This document shows positions 1-9,066 of a DNA stretch of 41,763 bases, piece after piece. Every line of letters starts with the position of its first letter. Position 1 is the first letter of the stretch. Both the position numbers and the translations under genes were made by a program. Origin of the DNA: Clostridiales bacterium. GTDB lineage: Bacteria; Bacillota; Clostridia; Christensenellales; Aristaeellaceae. The notes beneath the pieces were generated by a model, which did not search any database, was not told the DNA's origin, and saw nothing but the letters and a program-made list of their open reading frames with translations. The DNA lies in the NCBI GenBank assembly GCA_015056155.1, contig SVGU01000017.1, forward strand, positions 1-41,763. Reading direction: 5' to 3'.

Positions 1-2
1 GT

Positions 3-788
3 GCGTGGCAGCACATGCTGGCGCTGCTGTTCGTGTCCCTGGGCTCCATGGCTGTCGGCTTTGGCGATGACTGGATCAAGATGGTCAAGAAGCGCCACGA
101 GGGCCTGACCCCCTGGCAGAAGATCATCGGCCAGGCGGTCGTGTGCATCGGCTTTGCCTGCTACTGCTACTTCAGCCCCGACGTGGGCAGCAAGGTCATC
201 GTTCCCTTCGTGAATATCGAGTGGGATCTGGGCCTGTTCTACATCCCGCTGCTGGCGCTGACGGTGCTGTTCATGGTCAACTCCGCCAACCTGCAGGACG
301 GCCTGGACGGCATCCTGTCCACGGTGACGGCGGTGGGCTCCGTCGGCTGGGCGGCTATCGCCATGATCGCCGCCGGCACGGCAATGGCAAGCCAGAACAC
401 GACCATCGCGGTTTTCGCGGCGGCCCTGTGCGGCGCATGCATCGCCTTCCTGCGCTTCAACCACTATCCGGCCACGATCTTTATGGGCGACACCGGCTCC
501 ATGTTCATCGGCGGCGCGGTGGTCGGCATGGCGATGCTGCTGCGTCAGCCCTTCCTGCTGCTGCTGATCGCCTTCACCTGCGTGATGTCCAGCGTGTCGG
601 TCATCCTGCAGCGCTACTACTACAAGCTGACCCGCAAGATCTTCGGCGAGCCCCGCAGGCTCTTCAAAATGTCGCCCATCCATCATCATTTTGAGAAGTG
701 CGGCATGAAGGAGACCTCCATCGTGCTCATGTACGCCATCGTCACGGCGGTGCTGACGGCGCTGGCGGTCGTGTCCGTCATTATCTGA
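3..788 (+). CDS. mraY: MraY, phospho-N-acetylmuramoyl-pentapeptide transferase (5' end cut by window)
   Basis: MraY transfers phospho-MurNAc-pentapeptide from UDP to undecaprenyl phosphate to make lipid I at the inner face of the membrane. The frame is open from position 3, before the first ATG at 15, so the N-terminal part lies outside the window; about 260 residues remain, against roughly 320-360 for the family. Visible family marks are the GFGDDWIK stretch near the start, the catalytic NLQDGLDG motif, the MGDTGSM motif and the C-terminal SPIHHHFE signature (HHHxE), with several hydrophobic membrane spans between. It is followed 20 bp later by murD, the usual dcw order. The identification is firm. 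Confidence 0.97.
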   Translation, partial: AWQHMLALLFVSLGSMAVGFGDDWIKMVKKRHEGLTPWQKIIGQAVVCIGFACYCYFSPDVGSKVIVPFVNIEWDLGLFYIPLLALTVLFMVNSANLQDGLDGILSTVTAVGSVGWAAIAMIAAGTAMASQNTTIAVFAAALCGACIAFLRFNHYPATIFMGDTGSMFIGGAVVGMAMLLRQPFLLLLIAFTCVMSSVSVILQRYYYKLTRKIFGEPRRLFKMSPIHHHFEKCGMKETSIVLMYAIVTAVLTALAVVSVII

Positions 789-808
789 TTACTTAGGAGG
801 CGCATCCC

Positions 809-2182
809 ATGCGCAATATGGAACGTTATTCCGGCAAGCGCGTCCTCGTTGTGGGCATGGCCCGCAGCGGCGTGGCGGCCGCAAGGCTCCTCAACAAGGC
901 CGGCGCGAAGGTCGTCATCAATGACAACAAGACCGCTGAGCAGCTGGGGGAGGCCCTTGCGCCCCTTGCCGGCCTCGATATCGAAACCCGACTGGGCTGC
1001 CCGGCCGGCGAATGCCTCGATGGCATCGACGCCATGGTCATCAGCCCCGGCATTCCAGATACTGCCGCCTTTGTCGTCCAGGCGAAGGACGCGGGCGTGT
1101 ATGTAACGGGCGAACTGGAGATGGCCCATCAGCTGTCCTCGGGCGAGATGACAGCCATCACCGGCACCAACGGCAAGACGACCACCGTCACGCTGCTGGG
1201 CGAGATCTTCCGCAATGCGGGCCGCACGACCCATGTGGTCGGAAACATTGGCTATCCCTACTCGGCGGCAGGGTATGACAGTGCGGATGCGGACATGTTC
1301 GTGTGCGAAGTCTCGTCCTTCCAGATGGAGACGGCGGAAACCTTCCACCCGCGGTGTGCAGCCTTCACCAACCTTACCGAGGACCATCTCAACCGTCATG
1401 GAACGATGGAGAACTATGCGCTGACCAAGATGCGCATGTTCGCCCGCATGACGGAGGATGACGTTGCGGTCTTCAATGCAGACGATCCAGCGCTCACGCC
1501 TTATATCCCCATGGTGAAGGCGCGGGTGATGCTTTTCTCCCGGAAGGCGGAGGTCGAAAGCGGTGCGTTCGTGCGGGATGGCATGATCGTTACCCGCTTC
1601 CGGGGCGTGGAGCGCGAGGTCTGCCCGTCGAAGGACGTGTTCATTCCGGGACCGCACAACCTCGAGAATGCCCTCGCCGCAGCCTGTATGGCGACAGCCT
1701 GCGGCGTGGGCGCTGAGGTCATCGCGCAGACGCTGCGCACCTTCCGGGGCGTGGAGCACCGGATCGAGTTCGTCCGCGAGCTTGAGGGCGTGCGCTACAT
1801 CAACGACTCCAAGGGCACCAACGTCGATTCGACCATCAAGGCTGTCCAGACCATGGACCGCCCCACGGCGATCATCCTCGGCGGCTACGACAAGCACAGC
1901 GACTTCACCCCCATGGTGAAGGAGATGCTGGCCAGCCCGTACATCCGCGAGGCGGTGCTCATCGGCGTGACGGCGGACCAGATCGAGCGGCAGTGCCGGG
2001 AGAACGGCTTCACCCGCCTCCACCGCGCCGGGACGCTTCAGGACGCGGTCGAACAGTGCCGCAGCCTCTCTGCGGAGGGCTGGAACGTGCTGCTCAGCCC
2101 GGCGTGCGCTTCCTTCGACATGTTCCCGGACTACGAGGCGCGCGGTCACATCTTCAAGGAAATCGTCAACGCGCTCGCCTGA
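809..2182 (+). CDS. murD: MurD, UDP-N-acetylmuramoyl-L-alanine:D-glutamate ligase
   Basis: MurD is the cytoplasmic ATP-dependent ligase that adds D-glutamate to UDP-MurNAc-L-Ala. The protein has 457 residues, normal for the family. It begins with a Rossmann-like segment (VLVVGMARSG, residues about 11-20), then the Mur-ligase ATP loop GTNGKTTTV (about 118-126), the NLTEDHLNRHG motif and a C-terminal ligase domain with the ILGGYDK segment. A TAGGAGG ribosome site lies 7 bases upstream of the ATG at 809. It is probably co-transcribed with mraY and ftsW. No oddities seen. Confidence 0.97.
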   Translation: MRNMERYSGKRVLVVGMARSGVAAARLLNKAGAKVVINDNKTAEQLGEALAPLAGLDIETRLGCPAGECLDGIDAMVISPGIPDTAAFVVQAKDAGVYVTGELEMAHQLSSGEMTAITGTNGKTTTVTLLGEIFRNAGRTTHVVGNIGYPYSAAGYDSADADMFVCEVSSFQMETAETFHPRCAAFTNLTEDHLNRHGTMENYALTKMRMFARMTEDDVAVFNADDPALTPYIPMVKARVMLFSRKAEVESGAFVRDGMIVTRFRGVEREVCPSKDVFIPGPHNLENALAAACMATACGVGAEVIAQTLRTFRGVEHRIEFVRELEGVRYINDSKGTNVDSTIKAVQTMDRPTAIILGGYDKHSDFTPMVKEMLASPYIREAVLIGVTADQIERQCRENGFTRLHRAGTLQDAVEQCRSLSAEGWNVLLSPACASFDMFPDYEARGHIFKEIVNALA

Positions 2183-2254
2183 AGCGGCATATGTCGCGGC
2201 AGGCAGCCGGAAATGAAATAACGGACAGGGGTCCGCTCTGAAAGGCGCTTTGCG

Positions 2255-3409
2255 ATGCTGGAACGTGAAAGCGCACCAAAGAGGATCATCAATGTACTCA
2301 CGCGCAGACGCAATCCTGTGGACGGCATGCTGGTGGCGGTGCTCATCATGCTGCTTTCCGCAGGATTGCTGGTTCTGTTTTCGGCGACTTACTACACCGC
2401 GCAGGACACGGGGCATCCGCTGGACGAGGTGCTGCGGCAGCTTTTCGGCGTGGCGCTGGGGACGGCGGCATGCGTGATCACCAGCCGCATCCCGTACCGC
2501 CTCTGGCGGCAGCCGGGAGTGGTCGCGGCGGGGCTGATCCTGTCCGCCATCCTGCTGACGCTGGTCATCATCCCGGGCGTGGGCGTGTACATCAACGGAT
2601 CGCGCCGGTGGCTGGTGCTGGCCGGCGTTTCCTTTCAGCCCTCCGAGCTGGCGAAATTTGCCATTGTGCTGTACATGGCGACGGTGCTGTCCCACGCCGG
2701 GCCGAGGGTGAAGTCCCTGTGGAAGGGGATCGTGCCGATCCTCGTCATCCCTGGGATTACCTTCCTCCTGATCCTGGAGCAGCCCAACCTGTCCACCGCC
2801 GGCTCGATCATGATCGTGTCGCTGATCCTCATCATCATGGCGGGGGCGAAATGGCGGCATATCCTGCTGATGCTGGTGGGCGGCATCTGCGTGGGCGGCT
2901 ACTACGCCTGGTCGGAGCCATATCGCAGGCGGCGCCTGATGTCCTTCATGGATCCCTTTGCGATGATGTCGGACGAGGGCTACCAGCTCTCGCAGTCGCT
3001 GATCGCCTTCGGGTCCGGCGGGCTGTTCGGCATGGGCCTGGGGCAGGGAAGGCAGAAGTACGCCTACCTCCCATACCCGGAGAGCGACTTCATCTTCGCC
3101 ATCGTGGGCGAGGATTTCGGCCTGCTGGGGTGCTGTGCGGTGATCGCGCTGTTCGTGTGCCTGATGGTCGCGGGCTTCCGGGTCGCTGTGGCATGCCGGG
3201 ATAAGTTCGGCGCGCTGCTGGCTGCGGGGATCACCGCGTCCATCACCGTGCAGGCGTTTCTCAACATGGGCGTGGTCGTGGGGATCCTCCCGACCACGGG
3301 GCTGCCGCTGCCCTTTTTTTCTGCCGGCGGAACGAGCGTGTCCATCACCATGGCGGCGATGGGCGTGCTGATGAACATATCGCGTACGGCAGGGAAGATG
3401 GACTCGTGA
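2255..3409 (+). CDS. ftsW: FtsW/SpoVE-type SEDS peptidoglycan glycosyltransferase
   Basis: SEDS proteins polymerise glycan strands from lipid II with a partner class B PBP. This 384-residue protein is very hydrophobic, consistent with about ten membrane helices, and carries the SEDS signature around INGSRRWL and FQPSELAKFA (residues about 112-132) and the PESDFIFAIVGEDFGLLG stretch (about 271-288). The C-terminal motif TGLPLPFFSAGGTS is also typical. Its place after murD marks it as the division or spore-cortex paralogue rather than RodA, which is encoded separately at 31027-32229. The ATG at 2255 has only a weak upstream AAAGG, so the start is less certain than the identity. murG, expected next, is absent. 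Confidence 0.93.
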   Translation: MLERESAPKRIINVLTRRRNPVDGMLVAVLIMLLSAGLLVLFSATYYTAQDTGHPLDEVLRQLFGVALGTAACVITSRIPYRLWRQPGVVAAGLILSAILLTLVIIPGVGVYINGSRRWLVLAGVSFQPSELAKFAIVLYMATVLSHAGPRVKSLWKGIVPILVIPGITFLLILEQPNLSTAGSIMIVSLILIIMAGAKWRHILLMLVGGICVGGYYAWSEPYRRRRLMSFMDPFAMMSDEGYQLSQSLIAFGSGGLFGMGLGQGRQKYAYLPYPESDFIFAIVGEDFGLLGCCAVIALFVCLMVAGFRVAVACRDKFGALLAAGITASITVQAFLNMGVVVGILPTTGLPLPFFSAGGTSVSITMAAMGVLMNISRTAGKMDS

Positions 3410-3475
3410 GAGAGTTGGGAGATGAGGGATGATGTCGCTTTGCTGATGGATAATGAGCAGTGAAGCGGCTCCGGT

Positions 3476-3598
3476 AATGAATAATGAATAATGAATAATG
3501 AAGGCGCTTCTCTAATGAATAATGAATAATGATCTGGTGCACCCATAGCCTCTTTCCAAATTATTCATTTTTCATTATTCACTATTCATTATTCATTA
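3476..3598 (+). repeat. AATGAAT tandem repeats in opposed orientations
   Basis: In the ftsW-murA gap, a 7-bp unit AATGAAT is repeated nearly four times at 3476-3502 and again with two and a half units at 3514-3532. The complementary form (ATTATTCATT-type) fills 3561-3598. The two sides can pair to make a long A/T-rich hairpin around a roughly 30-base centre. No reading frame of interest crosses it. Its composition is very unlike the GC-rich neighbours. It may be a dispersed intergenic repeat of this genome, which one window cannot show. Confidence 0.85.
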
Positions 3599-3600
3599 AA

Positions 3601-3656
3601 TCCCCCCGTCCCTCCGCCCCCGTCCCCCTGCCCCCGCCCCATGCACACCCTCCCTC
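3601..3656 (-). other. G-quadruplex-type G tract on the minus strand
   Basis: The plus strand is almost pure C and T here; the minus strand therefore has successive runs of three to six G separated by one to three bases (runs centred near 3604, 3618, 3624, 3632 and 3637). This satisfies the usual G3+N1-7 pattern for an intramolecular quadruplex. It lies between the AATGAAT repeats and the murA ribosome site. The structure and any function are inference. Confidence 0.55.
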
Positions 3657-3657
3657 C

Positions 3658-3679
3658 CTGCTTCATATGTTTGAAGCAG
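3658..3679 (+). promoter_or_regulatory. Hairpin just before the murA ribosome site
   Basis: CTGCTTCA (3658-3665) and TGAAGCAG (3672-3679) form a perfect 8-bp stem with a 6-base loop, seven bases before the GGAGG of murA. There is no T run, so it is not a terminator. It could protect the mRNA 5' end or adjust murA translation. The role is inferred only. Confidence 0.45.
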
Positions 3680-3702
3680 CTTGATCGGAGGTGGCGACGG
3701 TG

Positions 3703-4965
3703 ATGGAATCGTTCGTAATCGAAGGCGGCAGGCGGCTATCCGGATCGATCCGGGTGGACGGCGCGAAGAACGCGGCGCTGCCGATCCTGGCGGCCTGCGT
3801 GCTGACGGAGGAGCCGGTGATGCTGACGGGGATGCCGGATATCACGGACGTGCGCCGGATGGCGGAGATCCTGCGGATGCTGGGCTGTCAGGTCCTCCAT
3901 GAGGGCCACTGCATGCGCATCTCCGGGATGGAGATGTGCTCCCACGAGATGCCGGATCAGCTCTCCAAGCAGATCCGCTCCTCGATCTTCATGCTCGGCC
4001 CGATCCTCTCGCGCTTCCGCCAGGCCACGGTTACATATCCCGGCGGCTGCGAGATCGGCCTGCGGCCCATCGACCTGCACCTGTCGGGGCTGCGGGCGCT
4101 GGGCGTGTCGGTGCAGGAGGAGGGCGGCGTCATCCACTGCGACGGCAGCGCCATGCATGCGGGCGAGGTGCATCTGGACTACCCCAGCGTCGGCGCGACG
4201 GAGAACGTCATGATGGCCGCCGCCTGTCTGGAGGGAACGACGACCATCCGCAACGCAGCCCGCGAGCCGGAGATCGTCGACCTGATGAGCTTCATCAACC
4301 GTATGGGCGGCCGGGTGCGCGGCGCAGGCTGCGCGACGATCACCGTCGAGGGCGTCGGGAGGCTGCACGGCTGTGAATACGCGCCCATGCCGGACCGCAT
4401 CGCGGCAGGCACGCTGCTGGCGGCTGCGGCGATCACCGGCGGCGAGATCGAGGTGACGAACGCGCCGGTGGGGGATATGTACGCCGTAAATGCGAAGCTG
4501 CGGGAGATGGGCTGCGAGGTGCACGAGCTGCGCGACGCGATCTGCCTGAAGGCGCCGCAGCGGCTGATGGCCTTTCCGCTCCTGCAGACCCAGCCGCATC
4601 CGGGCTTTCCGACGGATATGCAGGCGCAAATGCTGGCGCTTTTGTCCGTTTCGGAAGGAACTGGCGTAATTGTGGAGAATGTATTTGAGAACAGGTTTAC
4701 GCACGCGGGCGATCTGAACCGCATGGGCGCGCGAATCCTCTGCTCGGGCAGGACGGCGGTCGTGCGCGGCGTGGAGGGCCTCAGCGGCGCGCAGGTGACT
4801 GCCCGTGACCTCAGGGGCGGGGCGGCGCTGGTGCTGGCCGGCCTCCGTGCACAGGGCGAGACCCGCGTGGACGGCGCGGAGCTGATCGACCGGGGCTATG
4901 AGCGCTTTGAGGTGCAGCTGCGCCGTCTGGGCGCGAAGATCGACAGGATACATACGTTGACATAA
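3703..4965 (+). CDS. murA: MurA, UDP-N-acetylglucosamine 1-carboxyvinyltransferase
   Basis: MurA transfers enolpyruvate from PEP to UDP-GlcNAc, the first committed step of peptidoglycan synthesis, in the cytosol. The protein has 420 residues from the ATG at 3703. It shows the DGAKNAALP segment with the active-site lysine near the N-terminus, and the loop PGGCEIGLRPID whose cysteine (residue 116) is the fosfomycin-binding acid/base residue. In-frame GTG codons at 3691 and 3700 are alternatives, but the GGAGG at 3687-3691 overlaps the first; it fits 3703 (spacing 11) or 3700 (spacing 8). MurA in the division cluster, directly before ftsQ, is a Clostridia-like arrangement. Confidence 0.96.
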   Translation: MESFVIEGGRRLSGSIRVDGAKNAALPILAACVLTEEPVMLTGMPDITDVRRMAEILRMLGCQVLHEGHCMRISGMEMCSHEMPDQLSKQIRSSIFMLGPILSRFRQATVTYPGGCEIGLRPIDLHLSGLRALGVSVQEEGGVIHCDGSAMHAGEVHLDYPSVGATENVMMAAACLEGTTTIRNAAREPEIVDLMSFINRMGGRVRGAGCATITVEGVGRLHGCEYAPMPDRIAAGTLLAAAAITGGEIEVTNAPVGDMYAVNAKLREMGCEVHELRDAICLKAPQRLMAFPLLQTQPHPGFPTDMQAQMLALLSVSEGTGVIVENVFENRFTHAGDLNRMGARILCSGRTAVVRGVEGLSGAQVTARDLRGGAALVLAGLRAQGETRVDGAELIDRGYERFEVQLRRLGAKIDRIHTLT

Positions 4966-5030
4966 GAAGGGCGGAGGCCTGCCGGGGCGCGTCTCCGGCA
5001 AGCCGCCCAAAGGGAAGGAGGCTGCGGCAC

Positions 5031-6095
5031 ATGGATGACACACGCTGGGATGACGATTACGGAACCGGCATGCCGGACGCGGAGCCATCCGGGCAGCCGG
5101 AGACGGCAGGCGGCGAATTTGATCCCGAGTATCCCTTTGAGGAGCCGGAGCAGGCGCCGGAGCTGCGGTCGCAGCGGTCGGAGAACCTGTACAGCCGGTC
5201 GGAGCCGTTCTGGGAGCGGGTGATCGAGCTGCCTGCGGAGGGCGAGGAATACCCGCGGGACCCGAATTACTGGAACCACCCGGAGGAGCTGGCGGACGAC
5301 CGGATCCTGCAGGTGGAGTCCGGCAGGATCCTCGACCGCCTGAAGGGCCTGGCCGGCTCGCGGGCGCTGTGGATCTTCGTGGCGGTCCTGGGCGCGCTGG
5401 TGCTGACGTGGGTGGTGATCCACAATTCCTTCATGCAGATCAAGCGGATCGAGGTCGTGGGCAACACGACCGTCTCCGCGCAGCGGGTGATCGAGCTGTC
5501 CCAGCTCACTCCCGGCATGAGCACCTTCAGCATCGACGACGAGCTGGTCATCGAGCGCATCGAGCGGGAAGGCTTCCTGCGCTGCACGCTGGTGGACGTC
5601 TCCTTTGACAAGGTGGTGCTGCATGTGCGGGAGCGCATGCCGGCCTGTATCATCCGCCACAACGGCCAGACGCTGACGCTGGACGACCGCGGCTGGGTGC
5701 TGAAGGTGAACAACGACCTGAACGCCGATGCGGGCGGGCTGATCGAGGTGCATGGCCTGGACGTGCGGCGCAGCAGCCTCGGACAGGCTGTCAGCCTGTA
5801 CACGCCCCGCCGCCTGACGGTCTATACCCAGATCCTCATCGAGCTCAAGGCGATGAAGGGCCTGGACATGATCTTGGAATTGGATATGACCAGCATGGAC
5901 AGCATAACCCTGAAGACCAATGACGGCTTCACCGTCCAGCTGGGCAACGAGGGCCGCATCCATGAGAAGCTCCGCGCGATGCTGGTGGTGCATGAGGTGG
6001 TGCTGGAGAAGGGGTATTACGGCAGCGAGATTGGCGGAACGATCGTCGTATCCGACCCGACCAGCCCGACCTTCCGGCCCCTCAGCGCCCAGTGA
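5031..6095 (+). CDS. ftsQ: FtsQ/DivIB cell-division protein with a long acidic N-terminal tail
   Basis: FtsQ/DivIB is a single-pass divisome protein that bridges early and late division proteins. In this 354-residue protein, residues 1-110 form a hydrophilic, acidic, probably disordered cytoplasmic tail; one membrane helix spans about 112-130. An FtsQ-type POTRA domain follows (about 136-205, beginning IKRIEVVGNTT), then the FtsQ/DivIB beta domain (DRGWVLKVNND and onward). AAGGAGG at 5015-5021 sits well before the ATG. The tail is longer than in many FtsQ proteins and resembles in composition the one on MreC in this window. Confidence 0.9.
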   Translation: MDDTRWDDDYGTGMPDAEPSGQPETAGGEFDPEYPFEEPEQAPELRSQRSENLYSRSEPFWERVIELPAEGEEYPRDPNYWNHPEELADDRILQVESGRILDRLKGLAGSRALWIFVAVLGALVLTWVVIHNSFMQIKRIEVVGNTTVSAQRVIELSQLTPGMSTFSIDDELVIERIEREGFLRCTLVDVSFDKVVLHVRERMPACIIRHNGQTLTLDDRGWVLKVNNDLNADAGGLIEVHGLDVRRSSLGQAVSLYTPRRLTVYTQILIELKAMKGLDMILELDMTSMDSITLKTNDGFTVQLGNEGRIHEKLRAMLVVHEVVLEKGYYGSEIGGTIVVSDPTSPTFRPLSAQ

Positions 6096-6160
6096 TGCTG
6101 TTTTCGCGGGAAATTTTCGTAACAAAATGCCCGCAGCGCGGCGCAAATGCCGGAAAACCC

Positions 6161-6189
6161 TTGCATTCCTGTGGAAAAACGGATATAAT
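6161..6189 (+). promoter_or_regulatory. Sigma-A-type promoter of ftsA (ftsAZ)
   Basis: TTGCAT (6161-6166) and TATAAT (6184-6189) are separated by exactly 17 bases. A leader of about 150 nt follows to the ftsA start at 6346 and contains a 6-bp hairpin, GCGGAC/GTCCGC, at 6254-6270. It gives ftsAZ expression independent of the upstream mur genes. Confidence 0.82.
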
Positions 6190-6345
6190 GGAAACTGGTA
6201 AAGTGGATATTGACTGTCTGTGCGCGTGTGCGTCCGGGACGGTCTGATATACGGCGGACAAGCAGTCCGCAGCAGAAGTGACTTTCCGAAATGTACCTGC
6301 CAGCGGCATATGGACTGGCTGGAAAACAGGGGGTATGAGAGTTCT

Positions 6346-7542
6346 ATGAAGACCACGGTAGCGAGCATCGATTTCGGGACGAGCAAGATCGTGACGCTGG
6401 TCGCAGAAAACAGCAGCGCCACCCGCTGCGATATCGTCGGCGCGGGTATTGTGACCTACAACGGCTTCCTCGAAGAGGGCTGGAATGATCCGCAGGAGAT
6501 TGATGAGTGCCTCCGCGAGGCCATTTCCCAGGCGGAGAAGCAGAGCCACCATAAGATCCGCGAGGTCAATATCGGCGTGCCCGGCGCGTTCACCAAGGTC
6601 TATGTGACGGAGGCGCGCGTTTCGCTGACGGGTCCTGACCCGCATGTGACGGCGAACGACGTGCGCGCCATCTTCAGCGAGGCGCAGAAGAACCTGGGCA
6701 CCCTGCCGGGCGAGATCGTGCACTCCAGCCCCGCCTGGTTCCGCGTGGACGACGGCAAGAAGACCCTGGAACCCGTGGGCATCAAGGGCCGCGAGCTGAC
6801 GGCGCTGATCTCCTTCGTCGTGGCGAACAAGTATTTCCTGGACGATGTGAGCACCCGCCTGCAGAACATGGACATCAAGCCCAAGAACTTCTTCTCCACG
6901 CCCGCGGGCGAGGCGATGCTGTATCTGCCGGAGGAGGACCGCGACCGCACGGCCGTGCTGATCGACGTGGGCTATCTGAACACGGAGGTCATGGCGGTCG
7001 AGGGCGACGCGCTCATCTTCCACCGCTGCATTGATCTGGGCGGCGGCCATATCGCCGCGGACCTGGCGGAGGAGCTGGATATCTCCTTCAAGAACGCGGA
7101 GGAGAAGGTCAAGCAGCCCTTCGTGTACAGCATGTCTGCAACGCCGGAGACCTATGAGATCCCCGCATCGGGCGATCAGCCGGCGCAGTCCTTCACCCGC
7201 GAGCAGGTCAGCCCTGTAGTGACCGCCCGCGTGGACGAGATCGCGGAGGAGATCCGCAAGGCGCTGGATGAAAGCGGCGTCAAGCTGGGCAACTGGTCCA
7301 ATGTGTACCTGACCGGCGGCGGCATCGCCTTCAACCGTGGCGGCAAGGATTATCTGTCCTCCAAGCTGGGCCGCCCCGTCCGCGATACTCCCAAGCGCAC
7401 CGTCAAGATGTCCAGCCCCATCTATTCTTCCACGATGGGTCTGATGGATCTGATCATCGACACCATGGAGCAGCAGCGTCAGCCTGCTTCGGGCGTTGCC
7501 GGCAAGCTCGGCGATTTCTTCCGCTCCCTCGTGGGCGGCTGA
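6346..7542 (+). CDS. ftsA: FtsA, actin-like membrane anchor of FtsZ
   Basis: FtsA is an actin-fold ATPase that tethers FtsZ to the membrane and recruits divisome proteins. The protein has 398 residues from the ATG at 6346, preceded by AGGGGG. It begins with the actin phosphate loop VASIDFGTSKIV, includes the second phosphate motif (AVLIDVGYLNTEV) and the adenosine motif (NVYLTGGGIAF). It ends with an amphipathic, membrane-targeting-like segment, GKLGDFFRSLVGG. Longer in-frame starts upstream (6220) would run through the leader and lack a ribosome site. It sits 72 bp before ftsZ and probably shares its transcript. Confidence 0.93.
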   Translation: MKTTVASIDFGTSKIVTLVAENSSATRCDIVGAGIVTYNGFLEEGWNDPQEIDECLREAISQAEKQSHHKIREVNIGVPGAFTKVYVTEARVSLTGPDPHVTANDVRAIFSEAQKNLGTLPGEIVHSSPAWFRVDDGKKTLEPVGIKGRELTALISFVVANKYFLDDVSTRLQNMDIKPKNFFSTPAGEAMLYLPEEDRDRTAVLIDVGYLNTEVMAVEGDALIFHRCIDLGGGHIAADLAEELDISFKNAEEKVKQPFVYSMSATPETYEIPASGDQPAQSFTREQVSPVVTARVDEIAEEIRKALDESGVKLGNWSNVYLTGGGIAFNRGGKDYLSSKLGRPVRDTPKRTVKMSSPIYSSTMGLMDLIIDTMEQQRQPASGVAGKLGDFFRSLVGG

Positions 7543-7614
7543 TGACGCAGCCTCTGCGGAAAGAGGCGAACAGATACGACAAGCACCATTGTGAATAAGT
7601 CAGGGGGATGCAAA

Positions 7615-9051
7615 GTGATTGAGCTTCAGAATGACCAGATGACCAGCAATTATGCCTCGATCAAGGTCGTGGGCTGCGGCGGCGGCGGCGGCAATGCCGT
7701 CAACCGCATGGTGAAGGCCGGCCTCAAGGGCGTGGAATTCATTGCGATCAATACCGATATGCAGGCGCTGCAGATGTCCGGCGCGTCCGTGAAGATCCAG
7801 ATCGGCGAAAAGGTGACCAAGGGCCTGGGCGCCGGCGCGGTGCCCGAGGTGGGCCGCCGCAGCGCTGAGGAGAGCCGCGAGGAGATCGCTGCGGCGCTCA
7901 AGGGCGCGGATCTGGTGTTCGTCACCGCCGGTATGGGCGGCGGCACCGGCACGGGCTGCGCTCCTGTCGTGGCGGAGATCGCCCGTGAGCTGGGCGCGCT
8001 GACCATCGCGGTCGTCACCAAGCCCTTCGCCTTTGAAGGCAAGCAGCGCATGCGCAACGCCGAGGCCGGCATCAACGACCTCAAGCAGCGCGTGGACACC
8101 CTCGTGGTGATCCCCAACGACCGCCTGCTGCAGGTGGTCTCCAAGGGCACCAGCATGGTCGAGGCCTTTGGCATCGCCGACGAGGTGCTGCATCAGGGTA
8201 TCCAGGGCATCTCCGACCTGATCGCCCTGCCCGCGCTGATCAACCTGGACTTCGCCGACGTGAAGACCGTCATGGAGTCCGGCGGCATGGCCCACATGGG
8301 CATCGGCTACGGCGACGGCGAGAACAAGATGGTCCAGGCGGCCAAGAACGCCATCTCCAGCCCCATGCTGGAGACCACCATCGACGGCGCCCGCGCGGTC
8401 CTCATCAACATCACCGGCGGCTCCGACATCTCCATCATCGAGATCAACGAGGCGGCCAACCTCATCATGGAGGCGGCCGACCCCGACGCCAACATCATCT
8501 TCGGCGCCGGCGTGGACGATTCCATGGGCGACAAGGTGCGCATCACCGTCATCGCCACCGGCTTCGAGAAGACCCCGTTTCCGCCCCGTGAGCCCGTGAA
8601 GAAGGCCCGGGACCTGGAGCATGACCGCCTGTACGGCTCCACCTACGGCGGCAGCTTCGGTTCCTACGCCCCCCGCGCGGATTACGGCGTGAACAACGAT
8701 TACAGCGCGCAGCCCGCGCCCTATGCACCCGCTGCGATGGATTACAGCCGTCCCTCCATGGGCGTGCCGAATCCCGCTGCTGCCCCTGCGGTGCCCCAGC
8801 AGACGATGTTCCAGGCGCCCGTGCAGCCCCAGCAGCCCGCTGTGCCCCAGACCACCAACCCCTACACGGGCTTTGCTGCCCAGCAGCAGCCCTTCCAGCC
8901 CAGCTTCGCCCAGCCCCAGCAGCAGCCCGCTGCGCCCCAGCAGCCCATGATGGGCGGCTCCACGGGCCCCATGGCGCCCCAGCAGAGCGCGCCCCAGCCG
9001 CAGGCGGATTCCCGCGGCGTGCCGGTCTGGATGAAGAAGCGCAATTCCTGA
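7615..9051 (+). CDS. ftsZ: FtsZ, tubulin-like division GTPase
   Basis: FtsZ polymerises with GTP into the division ring. From the GTG at 7615 the protein has 478 residues. AGGGGGA at 7602-7608 decides this start over the in-frame GTG at 7591. Domains in order: the GTPase core with [14 protein letters not shown] near the N-terminus and the tubulin signature GGGTGTG at about 108-114; a long glutamine/proline-rich linker at about 325-465; and a conserved C-terminal peptide [11 protein letters not shown] that would bind FtsA or SepF. The linker is clearly longer than the roughly 50 residues of Bacillus subtilis FtsZ. A 6-bp hairpin, GCCTCT/AGAGGC, lies in the ftsA-ftsZ gap at 7550-7567. Confidence 0.97.
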   Translation: MIELQNDQMTSNYASIKVVGCGGGGGNAVNRMVKAGLKGVEFIAINTDMQALQMSGASVKIQIGEKVTKGLGAGAVPEVGRRSAEESREEIAAALKGADLVFVTAGMGGGTGTGCAPVVAEIARELGALTIAVVTKPFAFEGKQRMRNAEAGINDLKQRVDTLVVIPNDRLLQVVSKGTSMVEAFGIADEVLHQGIQGISDLIALPALINLDFADVKTVMESGGMAHMGIGYGDGENKMVQAAKNAISSPMLETTIDGARAVLINITGGSDISIIEINEAANLIMEAADPDANIIFGAGVDDSMGDKVRITVIATGFEKTPFPPREPVKKARDLEHDRLYGSTYGGSFGSYAPRADYGVNNDYSAQPAPYAPAAMDYSRPSMGVPNPAAAPAVPQQTMFQAPVQPQQPAVPQTTNPYTGFAAQQQPFQPSFAQPQQQPAAPQQPMMGGSTGPMAPQQSAPQPQADSRGVPVWMKKRNS

Positions 9052-9066
9052 TCGGATACAAACCAG

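Noticed and set aside
686-2860. Long open frame on the minus strand across murD and ftsW
   Set aside because: It is a codon-bias shadow of two well-supported plus-strand genes, with low-complexity Arg/His-rich translation and no ribosome site.
3476-3598. CRISPR array
   Set aside because: The repeats are 7-bp tandem units without spacers, and no cas gene is in the window.
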